A stretch of DNA of 64,000 nt from Dirofilaria immitis (Eukaryota; Nematoda; Chromadorea; Rhabditida; Onchocercidae): assembly GCA_024305405.1 (NCBI GenBank), contig JAKNDB010000007.1:248001-312000 (forward strand). Direction: 5' to 3'. A model generated the notes under the pieces. It saw only the letters and a list, made by a program, of their open reading frames with translations, was not told where the DNA came from and did no database searches. This document shows, in pieces, positions 25,501 to 40,500 of this stretch. The position numbers and the translations under genes are program-made. How positions within the stretch are numbered: position 1 is the stretch's first letter; each line of letters opens with the position of its first letter.

Positions 25501-27199
25501 CTGTAAACTCCATAAACGCCAAAAGCAGTGATTGACAAACCACCTTCCAACTGCAAAAATTTAATATTAAAATCTAGTCACTTTACCAGTGAACTTTCTC
25601 TTATATAGTCTTAAATCCTTCGCTTCCGTTACTAATATCCGACAAAGTGAAGTTAGGTGGACTTACATGAAGATACTTGCCATCCACTTCATCCGCCTGA
25701 CCAACTAAATCCTCAATACGTACCAAAAATTTTTCGGCGTTGGTATTATCCAATAAAGCTGCTGCATTCAATCCATATGCAAGACTAAAAACATAACCCA
25801 ACACAATAAGATTAGAACAACTAATATTAACGAAGAAAAGTAATATTGATTCAATGTTCTTCACTACCTAATAAATGGGAAAACTCAAAGAAATCAGGAA
25901 ATTACTAGATTTTTGCAAGAATCTAGAAAACTTCCAACTTGATAATTTAGAAATCTTTCAAGATATGAAAACAGTGTTATGAAATCAATGAATTCTAATA
26001 AAATTGTTATACATGTATCAATGCCTAGGTCGAATCATCAGGATTACTAAACTACATCATATGCTTTGCCGAAATAGAAATTTACCTAGAAGCGCCATCA
26101 TCCTTTACCAATGCAACGGTTAAAGCTTCGGCAAAACTATTATAGTTTACTTTCAATTTCAATTTGTCAGCAACTGTAAGCGCCCAATATATGTTGTGAG
26201 AAGTTGGAGTATCTTCTTTCAACACTGCTTCGATAGTTTCTTTAGCATTCGGTACGGAAAGCGTACAGTCTTTCAATGCAGACGCAGTGCTGACTGCGTG
26301 ATATAGTTGCTTTAATTCTTTACCATTTACTTTCTGAACTATCCCACAAAGAGCCTATAATCATAGTACTGATAAGTACTAATATTAAAAGTTAAGACCA
26401 GAACGAATATGAATTCATATTTTATCTAAGCCAAACTTCCTAAAATATAGAAATCTGAGAAAAAATAATGAGTTAATTTATGATTTTAAATCATTTTAAA
26501 ATTACTTTGCTCTTGTCAACTTCAATAGGGATGCCTGCAAGTTTCAAACCAGCTGCACCATGATGTATAGAAGATAACTCCTGCAAAGATTAACAAAGAA
26601 AATATATAGCATACGCAAGATAAATAAAACATCAACATTTTAATTCTTTATATCACAAATTAGCAATATTTTTATTACATGCAAACAATATCTGATCGTA
26701 GGATCATCGTTACTACCGAACTAAAATTATTATTATTTCCCGAATTCAACCTAATTTACAATTTAGGGTTTAAATAACTGACTGGTATATGACATACAAA
26801 TAAGTTCAATGACATTTCAATTTATTATTATATTTAGTTAAAAATTCAGAATTTTCTTCTCTCTTAAGATCCCAGTATTACTTACACACATTTCTTCTAA
26901 TTTATTACTATCTTTCAGGATTCTTAGAATCTCTATAACACGATCGGCATTATTATATTTTTGCGACGCAAAAGAAATATTTGAATTATCTGAATCGGAT
27001 TTTACAAATTTCTACTTAATTTTGAAGAGAATGAGAAAAATCAAACCTTGCTATCGAGAGCGTTGATTAGGACAGTATGTAACGACTTTTGACTTCGTTC
27101 ATCCAAATAAGTATTCAAAAATGGTGTTGCACAGTCAACCACAAAAAGAAATAAAGATAAACTGATAAATGATACATACAACGTCCGTTCTATGCTCAT
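22534..27199 (-). CDS. RPN2: Ribophorin II, oligosaccharyltransferase subunit (OST delta/Swp1 type)
   Basis: This is a non-catalytic subunit of the ER oligosaccharyltransferase that N-glycosylates nascent proteins; C. elegans calls it ostd-1. Exons in gene order are 27047-27199, 26886-27011, 26506-26580, 26086-26354, 25667-25784, 25461-25550, 25152-25319, 24637-24855, 24265-24389, 23801-24005, 23556-23660, 23229-23414, 23063-23138 and 22534-22670. All junctions are GT-AG and phases agree, giving 683 residues (human 631). A signal peptide is visible (MSIERTLYVSFISLSLFLFV). The C-terminal part has the family signature HIFREPEKRPP just before the first of three membrane spans, and ends with MFETLKYL, TVTFISGNRLL and the basic tail ARRK. 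The start is the ATG of the signal peptide; the open frame runs on upstream but without signal-peptide character. The gene is divergent to the pappalysin. It has no frame problems, unlike its neighbour. Confidence 0.95.
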
Positions 27200-28585
27200 C
27201 GAAATTCTATAATTTAAAAGTCCATAAAGTTCGAAATTTATCAAAAATCAATCTTTTCTAACATCTATTCAGGTAGAAATGAAATTTGAAAAACAAAAAG
27301 ATATGACGGACATTACGCTACGTGCACCAACAAGAGATGTCTCAGTATTTAATGAGATACGGAAACGGATCCAATGTGCAATGATATTGTCTCGCACCAA
27401 TTTATTTTCAAAAAAATCAATCACTATTTACTGAAATGAGATAAAATGAACGATCAATTTTTAATTAACCAAAACTTTTATTATCAAATTCAATTTTACT
27501 CCAACGCTAATGAAAATTTTAATTTCAAATTATTCATAATCTTAAAAATTTTGCAAAATTTTGTCAAAAAATTAAATTTTTACTTTTTAAATTTTGAATG
27601 AAAATTACACTTCTCATTACTTTTACTAATTTTTCATTCAAATTATGAATGAATAATGAATAATTGAAATAAGAAAATGTTGATTTGAATGAAGAATTTT
27701 TATCCATTTTTTTTTGAAAAAATTTTATTTTAATTTTAAGAATCTGAAAAGATCGAATAATTCATTTGTTCAATTTAATTAGAAATAAATAATCAATCAT
27801 TGCATAATCTATTATTATTATTATTATTAATGACTGAATTTTATTTCTTAAAATCCAAATTGATGAAATGTTTTTTGAAAATTTTAGGATAAATTTGTTT
27901 AGATAAAGTTTTCCTTTAACTTTACTTCCTATATTTATTACTTTTAAATTATTTCAAAGATTGCAATTCGAAAGAAATCAAATTTATTTTTATGAAAAAG
28001 AAAAGAACAAAACAAAAAATCTTTTTTCCAGTATAATTTTTCAATAAAATTTGTAAAATTTAGCAAAATTTTCAAAAATATTTCAATTTTTTATAAATTT
28101 AAATTAATTTATAGCAAACAAAAAAACAAAAGTCAACAATTTTATTTATCATTGATATAAATGATAAAAGAGTTATCATTTTAAATTATCCCTTTAATTA
28201 TCGTTGATATAAATAGTAAAGAATTATCATTTTAAATAATCATTGAAATAAATGATATTATTAAATTCAACTTGAAATAGAATAAAAGTTTTGATTTTTT
28301 TTCATCGAGAAATTTGTCACGAGATAGATGTTATGGAATTTGATGGCAATTTTCTTATCTGTTAATAGCATCTTCAATTTCGTATGCAATTTGCTTCTCG
28401 ATGAAATACAATATCCTCATCATCCTCTTCGAACAAATTCCACAAATATCTTCTCATCATTTGTGTATGCTTTTTTTGAAAAGATTTTTTTTTTTTTGAT
28501 GCCTTTTTGTTCGATTCGCTTATGACAGAATGATTGTCGAGAGTAGTAAGTCTCTGACAAAGTTTTAAACTGACATCCATTCCAT
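27200..28585. other. Divergent intergenic region between RPN2 and the pappalysin gene
   Basis: These 1.4 kb are very AT-rich and should hold both promoters. Near 28140-28260 a word like TTATCATTTTAAAT...GATATAAATGATA recurs about three times with inverted character. No coding sequence was recognised. Confidence 0.6.
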
Positions 28586-31500
28586 ATGATTATATTATTA
28601 CTACTACCATCATTGCTATTATATTCTTTGATGTATAGCTTTCTATGCTCAAAAGAAGCAAATGTCGCTACCGTAACAGTTAGTGATAGTATTACGATGG
28701 AATCGAATTTAACCTATTCAAGGTTTCCGCCTACGTATTTTTTTTTTTTTTTTGTATCGTCATATAATATTGGTTCTTATTCTTAACATTTATCTGATAA
28801 ATTATTCAAATTATAATCGATTCCATTTTTATATTTCGTCCGAAAATTTAACTTAAATAATAGAAAACAACAAAATTTGATATTGCCCAGAATACGGTAG
28901 CGAATATTTTGATAGATAAATTTGAAATGTCATATAATCTATTAAACGATAATTTAATTTAAAATGATTCAAGTTGTTATTAATTAATATATAATTTTGA
29001 TTTGTTGAAGACAGAGGAAGAAATATGCTCATATGAAATTGGTTTATCCCAAAATATCAGTGAAATGTTTAATAATTTGGAAGGCTAGAATTGTATTGAT
29101 TGACTATGATAAGATAATTAGTCTTGAAAAAATCCAGGTAGAGTCATCTAATCTTGCAAAATAAGATGAAATATTAGCAAGAAAGCTGATATGGAAGCGG
29201 AAAGAATGAATGAAATACTTCGAGAATTGAAACGAGATCAGCATAATAATGACTATCAGGAATGCATCAGCTATTAGATTACTAGATTAGATAATTTTAA
29301 CGATTTTTATCGATTAATCTATAGCTATAATGATTTTGAAAATTAGATAATTTCTTCATCTTTTAAATTATTATTAGCATTCCGAAAAATTGGACAGTAT
29401 ATGTAAATATTTACATTTACAGACTTCGTCGTCGTACATTATCTGAAGGGCGAAATGATTATGCATTATATTTAAATGGATCAGCAGGATTACGGTTGAG
29501 TACTCCGGTATGGCAAACTCTTATAAATAATATGCGCTTCACATTTACACTGGAAATATGGATACAGATTGAAGGTGGACAACCGGATTCGGTTACCATA
29601 ATTGGTGCGTGTTTCTCATACATCTCAATTAACCTATTTTGTAGTCTTAAACATGTCATAAACTTTTTTTGCTGAGCCAAAGAAGTCTATTGTCCTGAAT
29701 ACTTTATCAAATCAATATATAGTAATCCTTCATGATCAAAGCAAATTATCCTGTGTTATCAAATGAATATTCTAGGCTCAAAAAAGAAAAACAGCCAAAC
29801 AGTTAAGAAATGATCAGAATTTCTTAACTTGTTGTTATTACCAAAAGCATTACATTTAACAATTGCTTGAATCAAAATTTCATTGTTAAGTTTGATTAAT
29901 TGAAATTAAAGCACTTAATGATATATGTGGGAAAGAGAAGAATACTGCAACATGGAAAATTTCAATAGAAACAGAATCAAATGGTGAATATGGAGCTCGT
30001 TTAGCAATACTTTTAAATCCAGAATTAGCACCTAAATCATATCGTATCAGGTTATTCAATTACTTACCAAATTTATGATCATTTTCAAAATTCTACACTA
30101 ATTACTTCAAAAATTAAGAAAGAAGAAATTTCGTAAGTTTGATTCTGATCGATTATTGATCGATTATTTCTGTTCTATAAATAATAAATTGAAGAAAATT
30201 TGCATAGAATATCTAATGATATTGTAATAAATTTTATCTTAATGATTATTTAAGAAATGAAAAAGCTCATCGTCTTGATGAATGGATTCAACTAGCAGTT
30301 GTATTTGATTCGCATCAACTTTTATTCTACGTAAATGGTGCACGTGTCGGTAAATTAATACGTGAGGTAAAAATATATTTTACATTTTTATTTATAATTT
30401 GATAACATAATTATCTTTTATCAACAATATTTTTATAAAAGTTTTATGCTAAAAACTCGCAAATTTTTACGATTATTTAAAAAAAATTATGGAAAATGGA
30501 AATTTCTTTCTGATAGTTCAATGAATCAAACAATAAGTATAATTTTTCAACTTCAAAAAAAAAAAAAATTAAGAAACTTTTATAGTTTGGTGCACTTTAT
30601 TCGAAATCCGTAGTGCATGTAAACGATTATATTTGGCAACAGATGGCAATCGATTTAGTCGTGATGAAGTGATCGGATTTCGAGGTTATATTGGAAAATT
30701 GCGTATAACAGATCGTTTTATGCATCATTCAGAATTAATTCGAGAACAATGGCAAGGTAATGTGATTGAGGAAAATTTTGCAGATATTCATCAATGGAAA
30801 TATCTCGGTAAGCAACATTAATTAGCATTATCTAATCGTTTACCTATTAATAATTTCGATTCAAAGATTATATTTTGAATTTGAAATATTTGTTATTATT
30901 ACTATTATTGTTATCAGTTTGATATCAATAATTTAATGATTTATTAGGGAGTGATTTGGGTATACGTAAACAAGAAATGCCACGAACGGATACACCACAA
31001 AATATCGAAATACCTCAGTGTGGTCAAACTGTTTGTGATAATCCAACGGTAGCAAGTAATTATTTGCATTATTGGAATTTGCATGCTATCAAGAAGTTGA
31101 AGTATCGGATAGTTGTAATTAGCGATGATGATGGAAGGTAAGGTTATTTGCTTGGTCTTTAATTGTCGTTCAACTTTATCCATCCTAATATTCTCCTTTT
31201 TTTTCTGTGAGAGAAATTAATTAACGAAAAGCTAATGAAACGAGCTAATTAACAAAACTAAAGATACGATAATTTCTGTTTCGAAAGGCTATGGATGTTT
31301 ATTATGATAGTTTTACCTCTTACTGTACTTCGTTTTTTACTTCTTACTGTAGCGATTCGCACTTTTTATTTCCTACCGTACTTTGTTCTTTTGCTATTAC
31401 GAAAATAGTAGTAATAGTGAAGTAAAATTAAACATAAGATGAAAAAGATAAAGAAAATCAAATAAGAAATGATATATGACAAGATTTTATCACAAAAGAA

Positions 31501-34500
31501 ATTTACATAAAGATTATTAGCATTCAGAGAAGGTGATTGTTTCCTGTGTAAAATGAATGATAGAATTTTAATCATTCAAATTAATTATATTATTAAATAT
31601 GATTGCAGTAATGTGAATATAAAAAGGATTTGATTATGCGACAACATGTTGAACTTCTGAAGGCTTTTGCATCGTCTAATATTACGTAAAAATTTCAAGT
31701 ATTTCATGATTTTTTTTTTTTTGCTTTTAATAGATTATTTCAAACTTAGCTAAATTCTGACACTTGTAAGCCATCAATACTGTGATATAGATGGGATCTT
31801 GAAATAATTAATATCCGAAATACATCATTACGACGTAAAACTATCGTATTTGGTTGTCAATCATCAGCGATCGGTAACAAACGCTGTGATATCGAATGTC
31901 GCCATGCGATTACTGGTGATGATGGCGGTGATTGCAAGATTCAAGTATATCAAATATTTTCTTTTTAATAAATCATTTGTTTACTATTATTTACTAATGT
32001 TTTTTTAATGAATTGAAAAATGTTAAATTTATTTGATTCTATATTATAATACAATTCAAGATTGCCTTCTATGTCGTAGAAGACAAATAAAATTCATAGA
32101 ATCTACACTAAACGATTAAATCAATTTTTCCTAATATTTTATTCTTTGAATTTTGTTTTTTTCACGAAAAAAAAAATGAACTAAATCAATCGTTGATTAC
32201 TTCATTATATAAGTGGAATTAGGTAATCAAATCTGATCATGAATGATAGAAAACTTCTGAATCATTGTTTTCTTTTAAGAAGAAAGGAAGTTTCTGCAAA
32301 ATAAGTTGAAAGAAAGAATCTAAAATTTTGCATGATCGAGTTATCTCGCTTGTTTTTTCTTTTTTTTCGAAGGCTAAATGTGAAAAATGGATGCTTGGAA
32401 ATAAGCAGTGCGAATTGGAATGTAATAATCGTGAAAATAACTGGGATAAGGGCGATTGCTGTACTGATTTTGCTATCAGCGATAATCAATTCTGTATTGA
32501 TCCTACCTCTATCTATAGGTAGATTTGTTTATGGCTAAATTTTGCGATATAATTTAAACGTATAGTTAATTTAAAATTTAAATTAATCCAAAAATGAGAA
32601 GAAAATTAAAGCAAACGGATTTAGCAGCATCCAATTCTAGACCAATTTCCGGAGCCTGAATTTCAGAATATGAAATGCTTTGTATTTAGTAATTGCCATA
32701 CATGATAAGCATAATGAAAGCATGATGAGAGATGGTTCTTCAAATTTAGGGAAACATTTGAAAATTGAATTTTAAAAAATAATCAAACGCAGGCGCTATA
32801 TCAATGTCGAAGAATATAAAACAGCGGTTGGAATTGATAACGAAAATGGCTTAACAGTACAGTTTGGTGATTGGATTGCAGACGATTTGATCGGTTTTTC
32901 CACATTTCCATGGGAAAAAGATATTTATAGCAATCAAGGTGGAATATTACTTCGTTATGATCGTTTTGGTACACCTGGACAAATTAATAATCTAATTCAT
33001 GAAATTGGTCATATTCTCGGTCTTTGGCATGTTCATCACGGAATTAGCGAAGTACCATGTGGTGATCCATGTCAGGAAAAAACACCATCTATGGTAACTG
33101 GTAATAATTTTCTTCTTTTTTTCATTAAACTTATTTCTTGAAAGAGCTTTGTCCTAATTTTAAAGTTATAAGTATGAAATAAATGGAATTTAAAAGATGC
33201 CGGGATTTAATTGACAATATCGATATTTATATTACTTCAAAAGATGAAATAAAATAAAACAAATATAGCACAACATGAATAAAGCAAACAACATTGAAGC
33301 AAAAAGTTTTTATATGAAAAGAAAACGGATGATATGATAATATAATGCAGCAACTTATAACTTAGGATTATAGCTATTCTTGAAGGAAATCATTATAAAA
33401 TAAACAAATTGATAAATACGAAAAACATAATCATATTATCTAAGTATTAAAAAAGAAAAAAAGTTAACGATAATATTTATTCAAGTTTCGATAACGAGAT
33501 GCAATGCGTAATGAACTTTTATCTATTCATTCGCCGATTGTCAATTCCTGACATTATCAGGATTGATATCTCGAGATTAATTAACTTCCGACAACGTTAA
33601 GAATTTACATGAGATGTGATAATGACCTATAATATATTAAAACACATTGTCTAAAAATAATAAAATATTTCCTAATGTAAGGATAAAGGACCATAAAAAT
33701 AGTACACCTAGCTTCACTATGTCCCTATAAATCATTTTTTATTTTCCAATCAATTTTGATCAGACTTTCAAATCCAACAGCTTTTACTTATGCTATCAAT
33801 TAAAAGAAATTAAGCAAAGTTAAAAAGTGCTGATTACGTTACGATGATTTAGAGATCGGTTTCTCATTCATAGATTTGCATATAATTAGAAGAGGGGATC
33901 TGTCAGATCAATCCAAATAGATCAAAATTCAGTCTCGATGAGAAATTAATGGTATAAGCAAAAATTATTACAGTGAGCAATTCCTTGAGTTGAATAATAA
34001 TTTATAAGCAAAAGATAGAATTAATCTATATAAGTTATTCTAACTAATTGTAAGTTCAAACTATGAGCGAAATATTTTGAAATATCTTTCTATACATATT
34101 ACATTAGCAATATTAAATTTCAACAACAATCAACAATTAATACAAGAACGGAATCACAATAATAACATAGTTTTGCAATCTCATTGATCATGAATTTTAC
34201 TGTCACGAATACTTTACAGGATTCCGCTTCTAACATTTTGCTATCGAATTCTATACAAACAATCAAATTATCTCATTGATTCCTAAATGTTATTTTAGCT
34301 TTATTTTTTCACTTGAGATCTGAAAGTTTGCAATGTTACAATTCGAAACAGTGAAAATGCAATTTCTTCTCAACAATATATATATATATTATTAATAGCA
34401 ATAATCGCCTTTGCTTTGATTCCTCTTCTTTGTCTTGTTAAAAAAAAAAAAGCAAAGCAAAAAAATACCGCAATATAAAATGCGGAAATTCGAAAAGTTC

Positions 34501-37500
34501 TAAAAATTCTACTAGAAATGTCTAGCTCAAAATTGTCCTCTTTCATCTTCTATGGCACAATGTTTAGCAGAAAATTTTCAGGTGATATGGTAAGCGATAC
34601 AAATCCAACAGTTAAGAATACAGCATGTGCTGATCCAGAAACAGTTGATCCGTGTGATGCAACGCAACGGTTCACAAATACGCCTTTTCGAAATTACATG
34701 AGTTACACAGGTAATTGGAATGATATCACGCATCCGAAACAGCTATTTTATTACTTGAATAATATAAGTGAATTTGCCAACGTATCAGTATCATTGCGTA
34801 GAACTGATCTCAGAAATTCCCGTTCTGTTTTATATCTACATATTTTTTATTTAGAAGACAGTTGTGCTAATACATTCACCGCCCAACAAAAAGCAAGAAT
34901 GCATTGCTATATCGATTTGAAATATACAAATTGGATGGTGCGTCCTGCACCGATGCCGAACCACATTGTTGTCGGTCCACGAGTCATACCATGGCCAAAA
35001 CCGAATTCTAAAAGCGTCAAAATTGTTAGTAGTTATATTACTTGAAATGACTGTTGAAAATTTTATATGCAAATTTGACGAACTTCATAAATAACTAATC
35101 GTAATATGGAGATGCGGTTATAATAACCTCATCTCCCCAACAAAAAACTAATGGAAATGCATCATAAATCTCCTTCCAGAAATTCACTGACGAAGTTATC
35201 TTACATCTGAAGAGAAAGCTGTAAAAAGAAATAAACTGCTTAACATAAAGTTTGATATTAATTAACTCTAATATCATATAATTAAGCATATTTTACGACA
35301 AACGACTATTTGATAATTTCTTTAGATGTGGGCATCACCGCTGAGTAGTACAAATTGTGGTCCACGACAAAAACGTGTACAAGAAACGCATTGCACTACG
35401 GACAGACGAGTCGTACAATATGCTATCTCAGCTAGCTCGTCAGAACCATTCCAAATGTCAGGCTTTTGGGGTCCAGAACAAGCTACTGGTAACTATTTTT
35501 AAATCAAATTTTATTATAACTTTCTAATTAATAATTCTTATTAATAACAATCAAAACTATGCTATTCTGTTTTCGCTATGTCCATTAAGCACCAATTATT
35601 CATGGTATAATTTGAAATGTTACCAAAAAAATATTTTCGCTTAGAAAATCATTTGCTAATTTATTCCTAGCATTAATAATTTAGACCACATTGTTGATCA
35701 TCTAACAATCTTTTTCTACATGCAAAATTTAATAATAAAAAAGTTTTCTGAACAGAACCTCCAATAACTTAGGCAATCGGATACAAATTGAAGCCAAGCT
35801 CCTCCAGACTCTTGCAATTTTCCATCTCCTTCAGTTTATCCACTTGATTTTTGATTTCTTCTCGAGTTGCTTCTAGAGTCGTTTCAATAACCTTCATGTC
35901 ATCTTCAATCATTTGTTTTGCTTGGTCTGTAGTAATTTTGACAAATATGGTATTTCCAAAACACATCCAACTCTTGCTTTTCTGTAAAGAAACTGTATTT
36001 TTGCATCAATATTTTTCTTGTAATAAATAGTGTTATGACAAATAATTCCATCAGGATAACTAAGAAAGATTTACTAGAAAAGTTTACAGTGCTGCACAAC
36101 AAATTAAACCATTTCACCAGTTATAAAAATTTTGATCTTAACCGTTCTAAAGATGCTGAAGTTACAATGTTCATTTGAAGCTTTTGGAGCATTTATAGTT
36201 AAAAACGAAAAACCTCTTGATGTGACAGAATGAATTAAATATTTCACAGAGAACTATATTTGAAAAGGTTTGCTGAATCGGAAATTGCTAACATTAACAG
36301 GTTAGGGACGAACCGCCTTTTTTCTACTGGCTTTAAGAGCTAGACCGTAGACCCACCAAATATCAATGGAATCTTATCAAACTGTTTGATTAGTAACACA
36401 CCATCTATATGCCCTTCGTGGGATAGAATGTAAGCAAAGAGTAATCATTTGGGATACACTGGATGAACAAGACTATTCATGCATACATAGGATAAATCAA
36501 TGTTATATCATGTCATGTAAAAAGGGCGAAACAGATAGGAACAAAGGAAGTCTATTTTTCCCACAATTTTTTTCTCCATTTTTTGATATACATAAGAGAA
36601 ATCAAACAGCATATAATGGCGGTCTAAAAGGTTTATAGGCGATGACAATCAATAATATCTTTAAAGAAATTAAATTAACATCAATAAAAAACTAAGCCAA
36701 GCTAACTTCTTAAATTTGAATATCAATGTATGGATCAGATAATTTTTTCAAGTTTCCTGAAGCATTTATTCTACCGTATTTTCATCTATGTCATAAATCG
36801 CTCATCTTTTTCAATAGTATCATTTATCATAAGCTTGATCGATCTTTCATAATGAAAACAAAAAAATTATGCTGCTAAATAACCTTATTTGTGGTATTTT
36901 TTGCTTGTTTATGCAATTGTCGTAACGCTTCGCGACATTTTTGTCGTCGTTCATCCAACTCTATCATCGCTCTCTTGCCCATGATAACATTTTGTCCTAG
37001 ACTTTCCCATTCAGTCATATCATCTACCATCTTTTGGTTGTATCATCAAATGATAAGTTTTTTAAGACTGCTTCCGTAGATTCGTCCATTTTTTGATAAG
37101 ATTGAAGAACTGTTATTTCTAAAACAATTTTATTTACTTGGCAATTTTATTAGACAAATGAATGAACAAAATCCGAGTTGATAAACAATCTTAATTGTTT
37201 AGCGATTTTATTTGCTAATTAATTTGCCAAAGTAACATTTAACTGATAACAATTTATTTGCTAATTAATTTGCCAAGTAATATTTCATTGATGAATAACG
37301 AATAATCTTATTCGATAAGCGACAATATCATCATTATAATTCGACAGAAAATCTCAACAACTACCAAGTTGATTATGTTTATCTCGAACAATGCATCCGA
37401 TAATTCTCTTCTTCACGTCCAACCGCTCTCGAAATGTTCCCTCGTCACTAAGACATTTTACGGTTCGGCTCCCTAATTGTTAATATTTCATTTCAAAGGA

Positions 37501-40500
37501 GATTCAGAGGAAATGAGAGATTCGAATTTGATTATAGCAAAGAAATGTAAAATTTGATTGATATGTGCGAATCAGATTAAACCAAAAGCCATTTTAAAAA
37601 CATTCCTTCTATCCTTCTAATCTAATTTTAAAAATTGATGAGATTTTAAAAAAAAAATTGAAAAATTTTATGCAACTTCTCTTAGCAAATTCATTATTTT
37701 TAAACCAAAAAAAAACAATTTATAATAATTTTATAAAATTGAATTCAATTTTTTGAGTTTAAAGAGAAATTGCAGCAAATTTTTTTGAGTAAATACTAAA
37801 TTTTACAAATTTAATTTCATCAACTTTTAAAACTATCCATTTGTGGCTATGATTAAGGAAAGAATGAAATAATACAACCAGACGGCGAAAGCAATTTTCG
37901 ATTGTTATCTCTATTATCCATAGGTTGATAATATCAGTTTATCATTCAATTCAAATCCGCTAATACAGTAGTAAATGAGAGTTGCATAAAATAATGAATA
38001 ATCTAAAATGAATACTAAGGAGTGCCGGATGCGGAAATTTGCACTGCATCAACGAAAGCTTGGCTTCCGGATGTGCAAGATTGTGATGATGTAAGCGAAA
38101 AGTGTACATTGAAATTAAAACCAGATGTCGAGACACAATTGGAAAAGTTATCCGTATGGTTTGCTTGGAATGCTGCTAGTGGTATACGATTTATTAAAAT
38201 TCTCTTCATCGATGGTACTTATGATACATTTGAACAAGTATGCGAAATATTTATTAAAAATTCAAATTTTTCATCTTTCTCCATTATGCGCTTTATTATA
38301 TTCAAATTTTATTATCAAAAAAATAAGTTATTTTGTTTAAATTTATTATTTATATCGTTTTTTCGGTATTCTATTAAATATATATTTGATTTTATTTTCT
38401 GTTAAAATAAATATAAAAATATATGGAAGAATAGAATAATAGAATTGACATTTCGAGATTTATCAATCAATTCTTAATCGAATAAATATGGCATAATATT
38501 TGATTTTTTTTTCTGTAGGATAAATATAAAAATATATGGAAGAATAGAATATTAAAACAAATATATATTTGATTTTTTCCTGTAAAATAAATATAAAAAT
38601 ATATGGAAGAATAGAATAATAAAATTGACATTTCGAGATTTATCAATCAATTCTTAATCGAATAAATATGGCAAATAATCATTAATCATTTTAATTGATT
38701 TTTTTCCGTTGCTAAATATATTTTAAATTCTATCGTAGCAGATATTTTAAATTTAGCTTTATGCACATTGCGATCAACCGTTAACTTTACGACTTACTTC
38801 GCAAAAACGTGTCACAGAGGTGAGTGGTAAATTTTGAAGCAATTTTTCTTTCTTTTTTCGCTTCTTCTCCATAAATATTTTATTTGAAATTGTTAATCAA
38901 TATGATGATTTTAGGTCCAAATTAGGACGAATAATCCATTTGTAAGTATTGATGCGGTACAATTTGTCTCATTTCCATCAAATCCTTTATGCTCGCATTG
39001 TTTACCATATCGTTACCGTATCTACCGTACTCCACCATTTCCAGAAATTTTAAAGCGACAACAAATTATCATATCATTGATAGGTATTTTATTTTAATAA
39101 TTTATTTATATATGAATAATTGGAAACGTTTGAATTATTCCTGATTGAATAGAATATAATTTGAAAGATTTGTTTGCTAAACTTTATGCATAAAACATTT
39201 GCGAAATTAATGAAAAGATTTCTTCGAAGCAATTCTTATTTTAACTTTAGTTGCGAAATCGCAGAAATTCATCGATCAATATTATTTGTTAATTTTAAAT
39301 ATTCAAAGTATACTTTTAATTTTAGTTTGTAATTTTTCCTATATGAATTATAAATTTTTGCTAAAATTGAATTTATTAGTTGGAAAATACTTAATGATAC
39401 ATATTTTCATTGTACATCATTGACCTTTATATTTTCATTTTATATCATTGACCTTTATATTTTCATTTCAGTACAATTGAAGAAGGCATAATTTACACTT
39501 ATACAGTAGCAGTTGAAAATGATGAAATTGAAGGATTACATTCACCAGGTACAACTTATTCATACAATATGAATGTATGCGGTGATGGTAGACGAAGTAA
39601 TGATGAGGAATGTGATGATGGAAATTTAAATGATGGCGATGGTTGTTCGCAGAATTGTATTGTTGAGGAGAAATTTCATTGTATTGAAGAAAATAAATGT
39701 ATCATTTTTGTTTTTGATAAAAAAATCTAACAATTATAATTAAAAAAAAAAAGTCTTCTAATCTTTGAATTAAAATTTAATCAATTAGTTGAAGAAATTT
39801 CAAAAAAAAATAAATAAATTATTAAAATGTAATATAATAAGTAATGTAATCATAAGTGATAGATAAAAATATATACGTTGCAAAATTTAAATCATTCAAT
39901 TGCATCCGAAAAAAAAAAATCAAAATAAAAAGTGATCAATCCAATCTAATCAATTTTGTAAGAATGCTATATCAACGAATCGATTTTATTCGGAATAAAT
40001 CTAAGGCATGCTATTGAATATTTAAAAATGTTTTATTCGGAATAAATCTAAGGCATGCTATTGAATATTTAAAAATGTTGAATAAATAATTTTATCTGTA
40101 ATAAACATTGCATGTATGCTATAGAATAACTTAAAAAAAAACTTAAAAAATATCGTAACTAAAAATTTCGATAAATCATGAAATCGTTTCTAATGATTGA
40201 TTATTTCTTAATTGTACCCCAATTTTTTTTTTTCAGTATCCCCAAGTTTTTGTTATATTTATGAAGGAGACGGTGAATGTGAATCGTTTGAACGAGACAG
40301 TCATAGTAAAGATTGTAATAATATTAGTACATCGATATTTCATTCACAGTATCATCCGACATCTGTTTATGCTTATTCTACGATACTACAAAAGAATTGC
40401 TCATTACGGTTACTTTCTACCGCTCCTCTGACTACGGTAAGTGCTTCTTCATATCATTTTGAAAAATTTTTCAACAATTTTTGAGAATATCAAAATATCA

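Noticed and set aside
38737..38819. Frame break in the pappalysin exon after 38237
   Set aside because: The first acceptor tried (38737-38738) was wrong. The acceptor at 38755-38756 gives HCDQPLTLRLTSQKRV in phase with both neighbours, matching the PAPP-A family.
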